A stretch of DNA of 64,000 bases from JAYQKL01 sp965243245 (lineage in GTDB: Bacteria; Pseudomonadota; Alphaproteobacteria; RS24): the NCBI GenBank assembly GCA_965243245.1, contig OZ251536.1, forward strand, positions 1,550,001-1,614,000, written 5' to 3'. Every line of letters starts with the position of its first letter. Position 1 is the stretch's first letter. The notes under the pieces were generated by a model. It made no database searches and was not told the origin of the DNA. It saw only the letters and a list, made by a program, of their open reading frames with translations. A program made the translations under genes and the position numbers. Below, piece by piece: positions 51,928 to 60,831 of this stretch.

Positions 51928-53001
51928 TTAACTTTTAAGCTGTTTTTTAAGCACCATTTCGGCAAGATTTCCAAAAGCTTGGGTGGCGGGACTGTTCGGC
52001 GCAAAAGCGGTTACGGGCTGGCCGTTATTTGAGGCTTCTTGCAAGGTTGGGTCCAAAGGTAATTGCCCCAAATAAGGGCAGTTCATTTGTTCTGATATAA
52101 GTTGTCCGCCGCCTTCGCCAAAGGGATGCATTTGGGTTTCGCCATCGGGGGCGAACATCCATGCCATGTTTTCGACCACGCCTAAAATTGGCGTGTTGGT
52201 TTTTTGGAACATAGCAATAGAGCGGCGCACATCTGCCACAGATAAGGCTTGCGGGGTTGTGACAATCATCGCGGCTGAAACCGGAATTTGTTGCGCCAAT
52301 GTAAGCTGAATATCACCTGTGCCGGGCGGGAGATCAATTATCAAGATATCCAGTTCTGGCCACGCCACATCATTGAGCATTTGCAACAATGCGCCCTGAA
52401 CCATCAAGCCCCGCCATGCCAAAGGCTGGTCAGCTGGCACCAAAAAACCTATGGACATGGATAACAGCCCGAATTTATCAAATGGGATGAGTTTTTTATT
52501 ATCATCGACTTCGGGGCGTTCGTGAATACCCAAAAGTTGCGGCGCAGAAGGGCCATAAATATCAGCATCAAGAAAACCAGTTTTTTGCCCCTTAACCGCT
52601 AAAGCCGCCGCTAGATTAAGCGCAATGGTTGATTTACCAACCCCGCCCTTACCGCTTGCTATGGCAATCACGGTTTTGATGCGCTCAAAAACCACTGGCG
52701 TTGTTTTTTCAGGGGCTTGGCGTTTTTGCGGCATTAAAGGCGCCGTTGCATGTGCCGTCATAACCGCCGTCACACTCAAAACACCGGGCAAAGTCGCCAC
52801 ACATGCTTCACATTCTTGGCGCATTGGCTCGAAGGCTTCGGCATGGGCAGGGTCAATCAAAATAGAAAAACCAATATTCCCCTGCTTAATAACAATGCCC
52901 TCAATTCTATTTGTAGCCACCAGTTCTTCACCCGTGATCGGGTCTTTAATATCGCGCAGGGCAGATAAAATATCTTCTGGCGTCAATTGAGACATTCTCA
53001 T
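51928..53001 (-). CDS. mrp: Mrp/ApbC family iron-sulfur cluster carrier P-loop ATPase
   Basis: Mrp/ApbC proteins bind and pass on Fe-S clusters. The N terminus is a MIP18/DUF59 domain (LTPEDILSALRDIKDPITGEE is its start, split at 20 residues). The ATPase follows with the deviant Walker A IAIASGKGGVGKSTIALNLA, the A' motif FLDADIYGPS, LIIDLPPGTGD and VVTTPQALSVADVRR. The C-terminal CxxC that coordinates the cluster in E. coli-type Mrp is absent: the segment reads MAWMFAPDGETQMHPFG. It converges with folA with a 13-bp gap. ATG 52995 (MSQL) is an alternative start. Confidence 0.92.
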   Translation of the reverse strand: MRMSQLTPEDILSALRDIKDPITGEELVATNRIEGIVIKQGNIGFSILIDPAHAEAFEPMRQECEACVATLPGVLSVTAVMTAHATAPLMPQKRQAPEKTTPVVFERIKTVIAIASGKGGVGKSTIALNLAAALAVKGQKTGFLDADIYGPSAPQLLGIHERPEVDDNKKLIPFDKFGLLSMSIGFLVPADQPLAWRGLMVQGALLQMLNDVAWPELDILIIDLPPGTGDIQLTLAQQIPVSAAMIVTTPQALSVADVRRSIAMFQKTNTPILGVVENMAWMFAPDGETQMHPFGEGGGQLISEQMNCPYLGQLPLDPTLQEASNNGQPVTAFAPNSPATQAFGNLAEMVLKKQLKS

Positions 53002-53164
53002 TCCTCGAAAAATGAATTATTGCAAATGTTTAACTTGAAAAAAGGCTTAACTCTCCCCACATATAGAGTGTAAAATTTGACTATTCAACAGGAACCATCT
53101 GAACCGTTAGCGACTCAATGCGTGTCGGTAGAGTGTGTACCATAAAAGTAAAAGGAGCAGGCAT

Positions 53165-54295
53165 ATGCCGTGGGATAAGCAAAATGGATCTGGAGGCGGT
53201 AATCCTTGGGGATCTGGAGGCGGATCTGGTAAAGGCGGATCTGGTAAAGGCGGATCTGGTAAAGGCGGGGGCGGTGGCTCAGGACAAGGCCCTAATCTGG
53301 ATGCTTGGATGAAAGAACTCCAAGAAAAATTGCGAAAAATACTACCCGGCGGTGGCTCTCGGCTTATTCTCATTCTGCTTGGGCTTTTGGTTATTTGGGG
53401 CCTAAGCGGCGTCTATCGTGTCGGGGCTGATGAGCAGGGCGTTGTGCTGCGGTTCGGTAAATTCCATACCCAAACGAGTCCCGGCTTGAATTATCATTTG
53501 CCATTCCCGATCGAAACAGTCCAAACGCCGAAAGTCACATTGGTTAACCGCGTTGATATTGGTATGCGCGGGGCAACAGATGAAGGGCGTAGCTCGCGTT
53601 TGACGATACGCGATGTTCCCGAAGAAAGCCTCATGCTGACAGGCGATGAGAATATTGTAGATGTTGATTTTTCTGTTTTCTGGCTGATTAAGGATGCCGC
53701 CGATTTTTTGTTTAATATCCAAAACCCAACCGGAACGGTTAAAGCTGTGGCAGAGAGTACGATGCGCGAGGTTATTGGAGAAAACGATATTCAGCCAATT
53801 TTGACCGAGCAACGTCAATCGACCGAAGACCGCGTTCGTGAGTTGATGCAAAAAACATTAGATGCTTATGGCTCAGGGATTACGGTTACGCAGGTGAAAA
53901 TGCAAAAAGTTGACCCCCCAAAAGATGTGATTGATTCTTTCCGCGATGTGCAGGCCGCCCGCGCTGACCAAGAGCGCGCCCGCAATGAGGCCAATGCCTA
54001 TGCCAATCGCGTTGTTCCCGAAGCCCAAGGTGAGGCGGAGCGTATCCGCCGCGAGGCCGAGGCTTATCGTGAGCAAACTGTTTCAGAATCCGAAGGACAA
54101 GCCAGTCGGTTTGCCGCCATTTACAATGAATACCGTGAGGCGTCTGAAGTGACCCGCCAGCGTCTTTTTCTTGAGACATTAGAAAAAGTCATGCAAAAGT
54201 CGGATAAGGTCATTATTGAACAGCCAGAAGCTGGCGCACAAGGTGTTATTCCTTATTTACCGCTCGACCAGCTACGCAAAAAAGGAACAAACTAA
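53165..54295 (+). CDS. hflK: FtsH protease regulator HflK
   Basis: HflK with HflC forms a large membrane ring around FtsH and tunes its proteolysis. The N terminus is glycine-rich (MPWDKQNGSGGGNPWGSGGG), as usual for HflK but enlarged by a 15-bp repeat. One transmembrane helix follows (RLILILLGLLVIWGLSGVY), then the SPFH/band-7 domain (ADEQGVVLRFGKF, NIVDVDFSVFWLIKD) and a coiled coil (RARNEANAYANRVVPEAQGE). ATG 53165 is chosen for its AAAGGAG site and the typical MPW start. It overlaps hflC by one base. Confidence 0.95.
   Translation: MPWDKQNGSGGGNPWGSGGGSGKGGSGKGGSGKGGGGGSGQGPNLDAWMKELQEKLRKILPGGGSRLILILLGLLVIWGLSGVYRVGADEQGVVLRFGKFHTQTSPGLNYHLPFPIETVQTPKVTLVNRVDIGMRGATDEGRSSRLTIRDVPEESLMLTGDENIVDVDFSVFWLIKDAADFLFNIQNPTGTVKAVAESTMREVIGENDIQPILTEQRQSTEDRVRELMQKTLDAYGSGITVTQVKMQKVDPPKDVIDSFRDVQAARADQERARNEANAYANRVVPEAQGEAERIRREAEAYREQTVSESEGQASRFAAIYNEYREASEVTRQRLFLETLEKVMQKSDKVIIEQPEAGAQGVIPYLPLDQLRKKGTN
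53219..53263. repeat. 15-bp tandem repeat in the hflK glycine-rich leader
   Basis: Three perfect copies of GGCGGATCTGGTAAA encode GGSGK units in the cytoplasmic N terminus of HflK, followed by further Gly codons. Glycine-rich leaders are usual in this family, but perfect nucleotide identity indicates recent duplication. Confidence 0.92.
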
Positions 54296-55305
54296 TGCTA
54301 CGTAATTTTTCTATAGGCTCGCTGATTATCGCTGCTTTGCTTGGGTTTTTGGCATTTTCGAGCTTGTTCACTGTCCACCAGACACGCCAAGCCATTGTGC
54401 TTCAATTTGGCGACCCGCGTGAAGTTATCACGACGCCGGGGCTTCATTTTAAAATGCCATTTATTCAAAATGTCGTTTTCATTGATAAACGTATTCTGGA
54501 TCTGGATAGCTCAACCGAAGAGTTGATCGCCGCGGATCAAAAGCGTCTTGTTGTGGATGCCTTCACGCGTTACAAGATTATAGACCCGTTAAAGTTTTAT
54601 ACAGCTTTACGAAATTTACGCCGTGCCAATTCTCGCTTGGAAGCAACAGTATCGTCTTCGATGCGCTCGGTTGTCGGCGAGGCTCCATTTGAAGAAGTCG
54701 TGCGCAATAACCGCAATAATCTGATGCAGAAAATTAAACGACTGGTCAATGAACAGGCACATGATTTTGGTATTGAGATTGTCGATGTTCGCATTCGCCG
54801 CGCGGATTTGCCCGAAGCAAACAGTCAGGCAATTTATCGGCGTATGCAAACCGAACGCCAGCAAGAGGCGGCTGAATTTCGCGCCAAAGGTCAAGAGGTT
54901 TCGCGCGGTATTCATGCGCGTGCTGATAAGGATGTAACGGTTTTACTGGCCGAAGCCTCTCGGGATGCGGATATTATCCGTGGGCAAGGTGATGCCTGCC
55001 GCAATCGTATTTTTGCGGCCGCTTATGGTCAGGATCCAGATTTTTTTGCTTTTTACCGTTCTATGCAGTCCTATGAAAAGGCTTTGGGAGACAGTAACAC
55101 GACGATGGTTTTGTCGCCTAATAGTGCTTTTTTCAAATATCTGAGTAATCCAAATGCAACGATTACGAGTGTGAAAAAGGTAAAAGCGAGTGGTAAAAAC
55201 AAAATTGATGTGGCTTCAATAATCACGACTGGCAAGAGCTTACGGGATGAAATTTGTCCTGAAATTAAATCTGTTGGAACTCAAAAAACAGCGAAAGCGC
55301 GTTAA
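54295..55305 (+). CDS. hflC: FtsH protease regulator HflC
   Basis: HflC is the partner of HflK in the HflKC-FtsH complex. It has an N-terminal membrane anchor (SLIIAALLGFLAFSSLFTV), the band-7 domain with RQAIVLQFGDPREVI, TPGLHFKMPFIQNVV and DAFTRYKIIDPLKFY, and a helical part with EQAHDFGIEIVDVRIRRADL and RSMQSYEKAL. The C-terminal 45 residues beyond that are a lysine-rich extension. It overlaps hflK and the DUF2065 gene by one base each (TAATG), so the set is one translation-coupled operon. Confidence 0.95.
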   Translation: MLRNFSIGSLIIAALLGFLAFSSLFTVHQTRQAIVLQFGDPREVITTPGLHFKMPFIQNVVFIDKRILDLDSSTEELIAADQKRLVVDAFTRYKIIDPLKFYTALRNLRRANSRLEATVSSSMRSVVGEAPFEEVVRNNRNNLMQKIKRLVNEQAHDFGIEIVDVRIRRADLPEANSQAIYRRMQTERQQEAAEFRAKGQEVSRGIHARADKDVTVLLAEASRDADIIRGQGDACRNRIFAAAYGQDPDFFAFYRSMQSYEKALGDSNTTMVLSPNSAFFKYLSNPNATITSVKKVKASGKNKIDVASIITTGKSLRDEICPEIKSVGTQKTAKAR

Positions 55306-55493
55306 TGTTTAAGATTTTATTGCTTGGTATCGGCTTGGTATTTGCGGTTGAGGGCACATTTTATGCTCTGTTTCCGGCGAGCCTTAAAAAGCTGATTGAG
55401 CAAATGGGTGAAATGTCTGTAGATAAGCTCAGGGTTGGTGGCATTATGGCACTGGCTTTTGGGGTAATTTTGGTCTGGCTATCGCAACTTTAA
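55305..55493 (+). CDS. DUF2065 family small membrane protein
   Basis: This protein has 62 residues with two predicted transmembrane helices: FKILLLGIGLVFAVEGTFYA at the N terminus and VGGIMALAFGVILVWLSQL at the C terminus, separated by a short polar loop (KKLIEQMGEMSVDKLR). It matches DUF2065, which is regularly found between hflC and a Do-type protease in proteobacteria. No function is established; linkage suggests a role with the HflKC-FtsH complex (inference). The start overlaps the hflC stop. Confidence 0.9.
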   Translation: MFKILLLGIGLVFAVEGTFYALFPASLKKLIEQMGEMSVDKLRVGGIMALAFGVILVWLSQL

Positions 55494-55505
55494 GGTAGAA
55501 ATAAA

Positions 55506-56990
55506 ATGAATTTAGTGCGCGCTCTAAAAACCTGTGAAACGGTGATGACTTATGCCTATCGTATGGCGGGTGTCTTGGTTTTGACATTCACGCTGTTTCC
55601 CATTCATGCGCAGGCGATCGAAAAGGGCTTTGCAGATTTGGCTAAAAAACTAATGCCTGCCGTGGTGAATGTTTCGATTACGACGACGCTAAGCCAAGGT
55701 GGGCTGGTCTTGCAGGGCAATCCGTTTGAGGATTTTTTTGAAGACTTTTTAGAACGCCGCAGTAAAAAGCCCGATGCTGAAAAAGGCGAAAAAAATAAGC
55801 AAAAAGTTTCTTCTGTTGGTTCAGGTTTTGTGATTGATCCGACGGGCATTATTATCACCAATAATCATGTGGTTGAGAATGCCGAGGCGATTTCTGTTAA
55901 TTTTTCCAATGGGGATAAATATGAAGCGACCTTGATCGGGCGTGACCCCAAAACAGATATTGCTGTGCTTAAAGTTGAAACTTCTAAGGCTTTGCCGTTT
56001 GTGAAATTTGGTGACAATAAAAAAGCGCGGGTTGGTGATTGGGTGATTGCGATTGGCAATCCGTTTGGTTTGGGAGGCTCTTTGTCGGCGGGCGTTATTT
56101 CGGCAATTAACCGAGATATTAATGCTGGCCCTTATGATAGTTTTATTCAGACGGATGCGGCGATTAATAAGGGTAATTCGGGGGGGCCTTTATTCAATAT
56201 GAACGGCGAGGTGATAGGTGTTAATACGGCGATTATTTCGCCGACGGGGGGGTCTGTTGGCATTGGTTTTTCTATTCCGGCGGATATGGCTGAGAATGTT
56301 ATTAATCAATTACGCGCGTTTGGTAAGACGCGCCGTGGCTGGCTTGGTGTTCGCATTCAGACTGTCACTGAGGATCTGGCTGAAAGCTTGGGCATGGGTA
56401 AACCTAAGGGGGCTTTAATTGCCGAGATTATTGCTGATGGCCCGGCGCAAAAGGCTGGTTTGAAACAAGGTGATGTTATTTTGCGCTTTAACAATAAAGA
56501 TGTTGAAGAAATGAGAGATTTGCCGCGGATTGTTGCTGAGACGGATATTAATAAAAGGGTTCAGATTGATTTATTGCGGCGCGGAAAAATGATTAAAAAA
56601 ATGGTCATGGTTGGGCGGCTTGAGGAAGCTGAGGATACTAAGATTAGTACTACCATTGAGCGGGGCAAAAAATCTCAAAATGAGGGCGTGACCATTCAAG
56701 GGATGCATTTGCTTAAATTGACGGATGAGGCGCGCCAAGCCGTTGGACTTAAGAAAACGGATATGGGTGTTTTGATCTCGCGTGTGGATGCCGATTCGCA
56801 GGCTAGCGAGGCAGGGTTGCGGCGCGGGGATGTGATAACAGAACTAGACCAAACCGCGGTTGAGACACCAAAAGATATTGTACGTCTTATTAAGCAGGCG
56901 CGTAAAAAGGATAAAAAGTCCGTGCTGGTGCTGTTGAAAACGCGAAACGGATTGCGTTTTGTCGCCTTGCGCGTTGACGAGAAGCAATAG
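55506..56990 (+). CDS. degP: Do/DegP-type periplasmic serine protease
   Basis: This is a HtrA-family protease/chaperone for misfolded envelope proteins. A signal peptide (VLVLTFTLFPIHAQA) is followed by the trypsin-like domain with catalytic triad His121 (NNHVVENA), Asp151 (KTDIAVLKV) and Ser225 (NKGNSGGPLF), then two PDZ domains (GWLGVRIQTVTEDLAESLG and the second near residue 400 with MGVLISRVDADSQASEAGL). Length is 494. Two G7 runs (56180 and 56246) lie in the glycine codons near the active serine. It is the last gene of the hflK operon, 12 bp after DUF2065, and converges with serB. Confidence 0.94.
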   Translation: MNLVRALKTCETVMTYAYRMAGVLVLTFTLFPIHAQAIEKGFADLAKKLMPAVVNVSITTTLSQGGLVLQGNPFEDFFEDFLERRSKKPDAEKGEKNKQKVSSVGSGFVIDPTGIIITNNHVVENAEAISVNFSNGDKYEATLIGRDPKTDIAVLKVETSKALPFVKFGDNKKARVGDWVIAIGNPFGLGGSLSAGVISAINRDINAGPYDSFIQTDAAINKGNSGGPLFNMNGEVIGVNTAIISPTGGSVGIGFSIPADMAENVINQLRAFGKTRRGWLGVRIQTVTEDLAESLGMGKPKGALIAEIIADGPAQKAGLKQGDVILRFNNKDVEEMRDLPRIVAETDINKRVQIDLLRRGKMIKKMVMVGRLEEAEDTKISTTIERGKKSQNEGVTIQGMHLLKLTDEARQAVGLKKTDMGVLISRVDADSQASEAGLRRGDVITELDQTAVETPKDIVRLIKQARKKDKKSVLVLLKTRNGLRFVALRVDEKQ

Positions 56991-57001
56991 TCGTATGAGG
57001 T

Positions 57002-57919
57002 TTAAGGGCGGGGGCGGCGAGACACAGAGATGAAATCCTGCTCTTTATAACCTTGCAAATATAAAAGGGCTGTCAAATCACCATAATTTATGTTGATTTT
57101 AGCCGCCCGCGCCAGTAAAGGCTTGGCGTGAAATGCCACGCCAAGGCCCGCAATTTTAATCATTGCCAAATCATTTGAACCATCACCGACGGCTAATGTA
57201 GCTTCTTGTGGCAATCCCATCTCTTTTTGCCATGCCTTTAAAAACCCAGCTTTTGCGTTGCCATCTAAGATGGGCTCGCTCACTGTGCCATCCACAACCC
57301 CCTTTTTAATGATGAGCGTGTTGCTCCGCCATCTATCAAACTCCAGCCTCGTCGCTATTTTTTCCGCATAATAAGAAAACCCGCCAGAAACAAGAGCGCA
57401 AACAGCACCATGTGCCTTCATGGTCGCAATGAGTGTCTTGGCACCTGACATCAAAGTGACTTTTTCAAGGTAAATTTTTTCAAGCATGCTTTCAGGCAAA
57501 CCCTTCAGTGCGCCAACGCGTTCCTTTAAAGCTGCCTCAAACTTAATGTCGCCCCGCATGGCGCGTTCTGTGATCGCCCCAATTTGCGAGCGCAACCCGA
57601 ATTGTTCAGCCAGTTCATCCAAGCATTCTTGCTCAATGATGGTGCTTTCCATATCCGCAACCAAAAGTTTTTTACGCCGATATGCATGGCTAACAAAATT
57701 TACATCTACGCGCCTTAAATCCGCTTTAGCGGTAAGTTTTGCTAAATCAATTTTAGCGACTTGCTCTGCTGTGACCTCAATATTATAGGCTTTTTGACGA
57801 CCAAGCTGGGTCATCTGCGCCTTGATATTATAGGGGCTAAGCAAATCGGCACAGAGGTCTTTCGATAAACAAGCCTGTGCAGGGTCACAAGTAAACACAA
57901 TATTGCACGCGTCTGTCAT
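57002..57919 (-). CDS. serB: Phosphoserine phosphatase SerB
   Basis: SerB carries out the last step of serine synthesis. An N-terminal ACT-like region (about residues 1-80) precedes the HAD core with LLVADMESTIIEQECLDELA, ALVSGGFSYYAEKIA and VGDGSNDLAMIKIAGLGVAFHAKP. Motif I reads DMEST, so the second acidic residue of the usual DxD is Glu. The other catalytic elements (Ser-Gly-Gly, Lys, and GDGxND) are intact, so the enzyme is probably active. It is a single minus-strand gene between degP (convergent) and miaA (divergent). Confidence 0.93.
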   Translation of the reverse strand: MTDACNIVFTCDPAQACLSKDLCADLLSPYNIKAQMTQLGRQKAYNIEVTAEQVAKIDLAKLTAKADLRRVDVNFVSHAYRRKKLLVADMESTIIEQECLDELAEQFGLRSQIGAITERAMRGDIKFEAALKERVGALKGLPESMLEKIYLEKVTLMSGAKTLIATMKAHGAVCALVSGGFSYYAEKIATRLEFDRWRSNTLIIKKGVVDGTVSEPILDGNAKAGFLKAWQKEMGLPQEATLAVGDGSNDLAMIKIAGLGVAFHAKPLLARAAKININYGDLTALLYLQGYKEQDFISVSRRPRP

Positions 57920-58007
57920 TTTCCTATTCTCGGCTATGATTATCCCTAGGGATGGGTTAATTTAGGACCTAGCTATATACTGATATATGAACTCTTTGAA
58001 ATAAAAT

Positions 58008-58967
58008 ATGACGGCTATCCAAGAAAACAAACCCAAATTTGTGCAAACATCCTTTCGGGCGGTCATGATTGCAGGCCCGACCGCAAGTGGCAAATCAGCT
58101 CTAGCCCTCCAAATTGCAAAAGCCTTTAATGGCAATATTATTAATGCTGACTCGATGCAAGTTTACCGCGAGCTTCAGATACTCTCTGCGCGGCCCTCCA
58201 AGGCCGAGATGGCAGGCATTACGCATTATTTATATGGTCATAAATCTGCACAAGAGACCTACAGCACGGGTCAATGGGTGGATGAAGCCTTAGTCGCTAT
58301 TGCTGAAATAGAGGCGGGTGGATATTTGCCCATTTTTGTTGGTGGTACCGGGCTTTATTTTCGGGCCTTGATGCAGGGTTTGGCGCATATTCCTGATATT
58401 TCTGATGCCATCAGAGATACGCTACGACAGCGTTTAGCTAAAGAGGGCAGTGAGCTTATGTATACTGAGTTGTTAGATTTTGACCCGCAGGCGCATCAGC
58501 GTTTTGAACCAACCGATGGGCAGCGTATTTTGCGCGCGCATGAGGTCTATCGCATGACGGGCAGATGTTTGAGTGATTGGCAACAAGATTCTGTCAGCCC
58601 GCCTTTTACGGGTAATTTCGCGCAAATTTTGCTCATGCCTGATAGAGCTTGGCTTTATCGGCGTTGTGATTTACGGTTTGAGGAAATGCTTGAACGCGGC
58701 GCGTTGCAAGAGGCAAAGAGACTGCAAACTTTAGATATTGGTGATGATATGCCAGCGACAAAAGCGCTTGGTTTGTCTGAAATTCTTGCTCTGCAATCGG
58801 GGGTGCTTGATTTGGCAAAGGCGCGGGCGATGGCACAGCAACGCACACGAAGATATGCTAAGCGTCAGATGACATGGTTTCGGAATCAGATGATTTCTTG
58901 GAACATCTATAATGAGCAAGAATATTACAAAAATCAGCAAAAAATCTTTTCATATGTTGCAAAATAG
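58008..58967 (+). CDS. miaA: tRNA dimethylallyltransferase MiaA
   Basis: MiaA adds the dimethylallyl group to A37 of tRNAs reading UNN codons. The P-loop is VMIAGPTASGKSALALQIA, followed by NADSMQVYRELQILSARP, THYLYGHKSAQETYSTGQW, PIFVGGTGLYFRALMQGL, QRILRAHEVYRMTGRCLSDW and the C-terminal KRQMTWFRNQ motif. Length (319) is standard. It directly precedes the ilv genes, an order common in alphaproteobacteria. The gene is divergent from serB over an 88-bp gap. Confidence 0.95.
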   Translation: MTAIQENKPKFVQTSFRAVMIAGPTASGKSALALQIAKAFNGNIINADSMQVYRELQILSARPSKAEMAGITHYLYGHKSAQETYSTGQWVDEALVAIAEIEAGGYLPIFVGGTGLYFRALMQGLAHIPDISDAIRDTLRQRLAKEGSELMYTELLDFDPQAHQRFEPTDGQRILRAHEVYRMTGRCLSDWQQDSVSPPFTGNFAQILLMPDRAWLYRRCDLRFEEMLERGALQEAKRLQTLDIGDDMPATKALGLSEILALQSGVLDLAKARAMAQQRTRRYAKRQMTWFRNQMISWNIYNEQEYYKNQQKIFSYVAK

Positions 58968-58983
58968 ACTTGACCTCTTGGTT

Positions 58984-59012
58984 TTGACAGACTAAATTGC
59001 CTGCCAGATTAG
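58984..59012 (+). promoter_or_regulatory. Possible ilvB promoter
   Basis: A perfect -35 TTGACA (58984-58989) is followed after 17 bp by GATTAG (59007-59012), a weak -10. It lies in the 77-bp gap between miaA and ilvB. I found no leader peptide rich in Leu/Ile/Val codons and no attenuator hairpin in this gap. Confidence 0.35.
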
Positions 59013-59044
59013 CTTCAACATGTTTGATGTGAAAAGGGTTCGTG

Positions 59045-60802
59045 ATGAAGGAACAAATGAGCGGTGCTGATATGGTTATGTGCGCTTTGCATGAGCAGGG
59101 GGTTGAGCATGTTTTCGGCTATCCCGGCGGTGCTGTGCTGCCTATTTATGATGCTCTTTTTCAGCAGAACAAGCTGAAACACGTCTTGGTGCGCCACGAG
59201 CAGGGCGCAGCACATGCGGCCGAAGGATATGCGCGCTCAACTGGCAAGTGCGGTGTTTTGCTGGTGACCTCCGGTCCGGGTGCGACAAATGCTGTTACGG
59301 GTCTAACCGATGCGTTGATGGATAGCATCCCGCTTGTGTGTATCACAGGTCAGGTGCCGTCTGCGTTGATAGGCTCTGATGCGTTTCAAGAATGCGACAC
59401 GGTCGGCATCACGCGCCCTTGTACCAAACATAATTATTTGGTCAAATCAATTGACGAGTTGGCTTATATCATCCATGAGGCATTCCACATTGCCACGACC
59501 GGGCGCCCCGGCCCGGTTGTGATTGATATTCCAAAGGACATTCAGTTTGAGATGGGTACTTATGTCGGCGCTGATAGTGTGGATACGCCAAGCTATAAGC
59601 CTCAGGTGAAAGGCGATATGAACGCCATCAAGCAGGCGGCTGAACTGATTGCCAATGCCAAACAACCAATTTTTTATACAGGTGGCGGGGTTATTAATTC
59701 AGGCTCAATAGCGAGCAATTTGCTACGCACGTTTGTGCGCTTAACTGGTTTTCCGATAACCTCGACTTTGATGGGGCTTGGTTGTTATCCTGCCAGCGAT
59801 AATCAGTGGCTTGGTATGCTTGGTATGCATGGAACTTATGAAGCCAATATGGCGATGAACCAATGCGATGTTATGATTAATATTGGGGCGCGTTTTGATG
59901 ACCGTGTGACGGGGCGATTGGATGCTTTTTCGCCAAATTCAAAGAAAATTCATATTGATATTGATCCCTCTTCTATCAATAAAATCATTCAGGTTGATAT
60001 TCCGATCATTGGTGATGTGGCGCATGTGCTTGAGGATATTTTACGCATTTGGCGTGAAACGGCTTGTCAGGTTAATAAAACGGCTTTGGCTAGCTGGTGG
60101 GCGCAAATTGAACAATGGCGGGCGCGTAAATGTTTAGCTTATGAAAAATCTGACACTCAAATCAAGCCGCAATATGCTGTTGAGCGGCTTTATGAGTTGA
60201 CCAAAGATCGCAAAACTTTTATCACGACAGAAGTCGGACAACATCAGATGTGGGCGGCGCAGCATTATCATTTTGAAGAACCAAATCATTGGATGACCTC
60301 TGGTGGTTTAGGGACAATGGGCTATGGGATTCCGGCGGCTATTGGTGTTCAGGTTGCGCACCCCGATGCGCTGGTGATTGATATTGCGGGTGAAGCTTCT
60401 GTGCAAATGACCATGCAAGAAATGGCAACGGCTGTTCAGCACCGCTTGCCAATTAAAATTTTCATCTTGAATAATGAATATATGGGCATGGTGCGCCAAT
60501 GGCAGGAATTATTGCATGGGGGGCGTTATGCGCATAGTTATTCGGATGCTTTGCCGGACTTTGTGAAAATGGCGGAAGCTTTTGGCGGCGCGGGGTTTCG
60601 TGCCAAAACGCCTAAAGAGCTTGATATTGGGATTGAAAAAATGCTGGCGGTTGACGCGCCGGTGATTTTTGACTGTATGGTTACTAAAGAAGAAAATTGT
60701 TTTCCGATGATTCCATCAGGCAAGGCACATAATGAGATGATTCTGGCGGGGGGGCGCACGTCTGATGTTGAAATATCCGAAGCAGGCAAGGCACTCGTTT
60801 GA
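59045..60802 (+). CDS. ilvB: Acetolactate synthase, large (catalytic) subunit
   Basis: This is a thiamine-diphosphate enzyme that forms acetolactate or acetohydroxybutyrate, the first common step to valine, leucine and isoleucine. Elements in order: VFGYPGGAVLPIYDAL, RHEQGAAHAAEGYAR with the catalytic Glu, VTSGPGATNAVTGLTDA, ARFDDRVTGRLDAF (FAD region), GGLGTMGYGIPAAIG and the ThDP/Mg motif DIAGEASVQMTMQEM (GEAS replaces GDGS, a usual alphaproteobacterial form as far as I recall). ATG 59045 is chosen; GTG 59042 is in frame. ilvH follows after 29 bp. Confidence 0.95.
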   Translation: MKEQMSGADMVMCALHEQGVEHVFGYPGGAVLPIYDALFQQNKLKHVLVRHEQGAAHAAEGYARSTGKCGVLLVTSGPGATNAVTGLTDALMDSIPLVCITGQVPSALIGSDAFQECDTVGITRPCTKHNYLVKSIDELAYIIHEAFHIATTGRPGPVVIDIPKDIQFEMGTYVGADSVDTPSYKPQVKGDMNAIKQAAELIANAKQPIFYTGGGVINSGSIASNLLRTFVRLTGFPITSTLMGLGCYPASDNQWLGMLGMHGTYEANMAMNQCDVMINIGARFDDRVTGRLDAFSPNSKKIHIDIDPSSINKIIQVDIPIIGDVAHVLEDILRIWRETACQVNKTALASWWAQIEQWRARKCLAYEKSDTQIKPQYAVERLYELTKDRKTFITTEVGQHQMWAAQHYHFEEPNHWMTSGGLGTMGYGIPAAIGVQVAHPDALVIDIAGEASVQMTMQEMATAVQHRLPIKIFILNNEYMGMVRQWQELLHGGRYAHSYSDALPDFVKMAEAFGGAGFRAKTPKELDIGIEKMLAVDAPVIFDCMVTKEENCFPMIPSGKAHNEMILAGGRTSDVEISEAGKALV

Positions 60803-60831
60803 TGGGGTTGGTTTAAAGGAGAAAATGAAGC

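Noticed and set aside
51630..52004. Minus-strand reading frame with repeated AAFS units
   Set aside because: It is the reverse reading of the folA tail repeat, overlapping folA and mrp. The repeat simply has no stops in this frame.
53107..53373. Minus-strand proline-rich frame (PDPPLPDPP)
   Set aside because: It is the antisense shadow of the hflK glycine repeat; no ribosome-binding site and no family.
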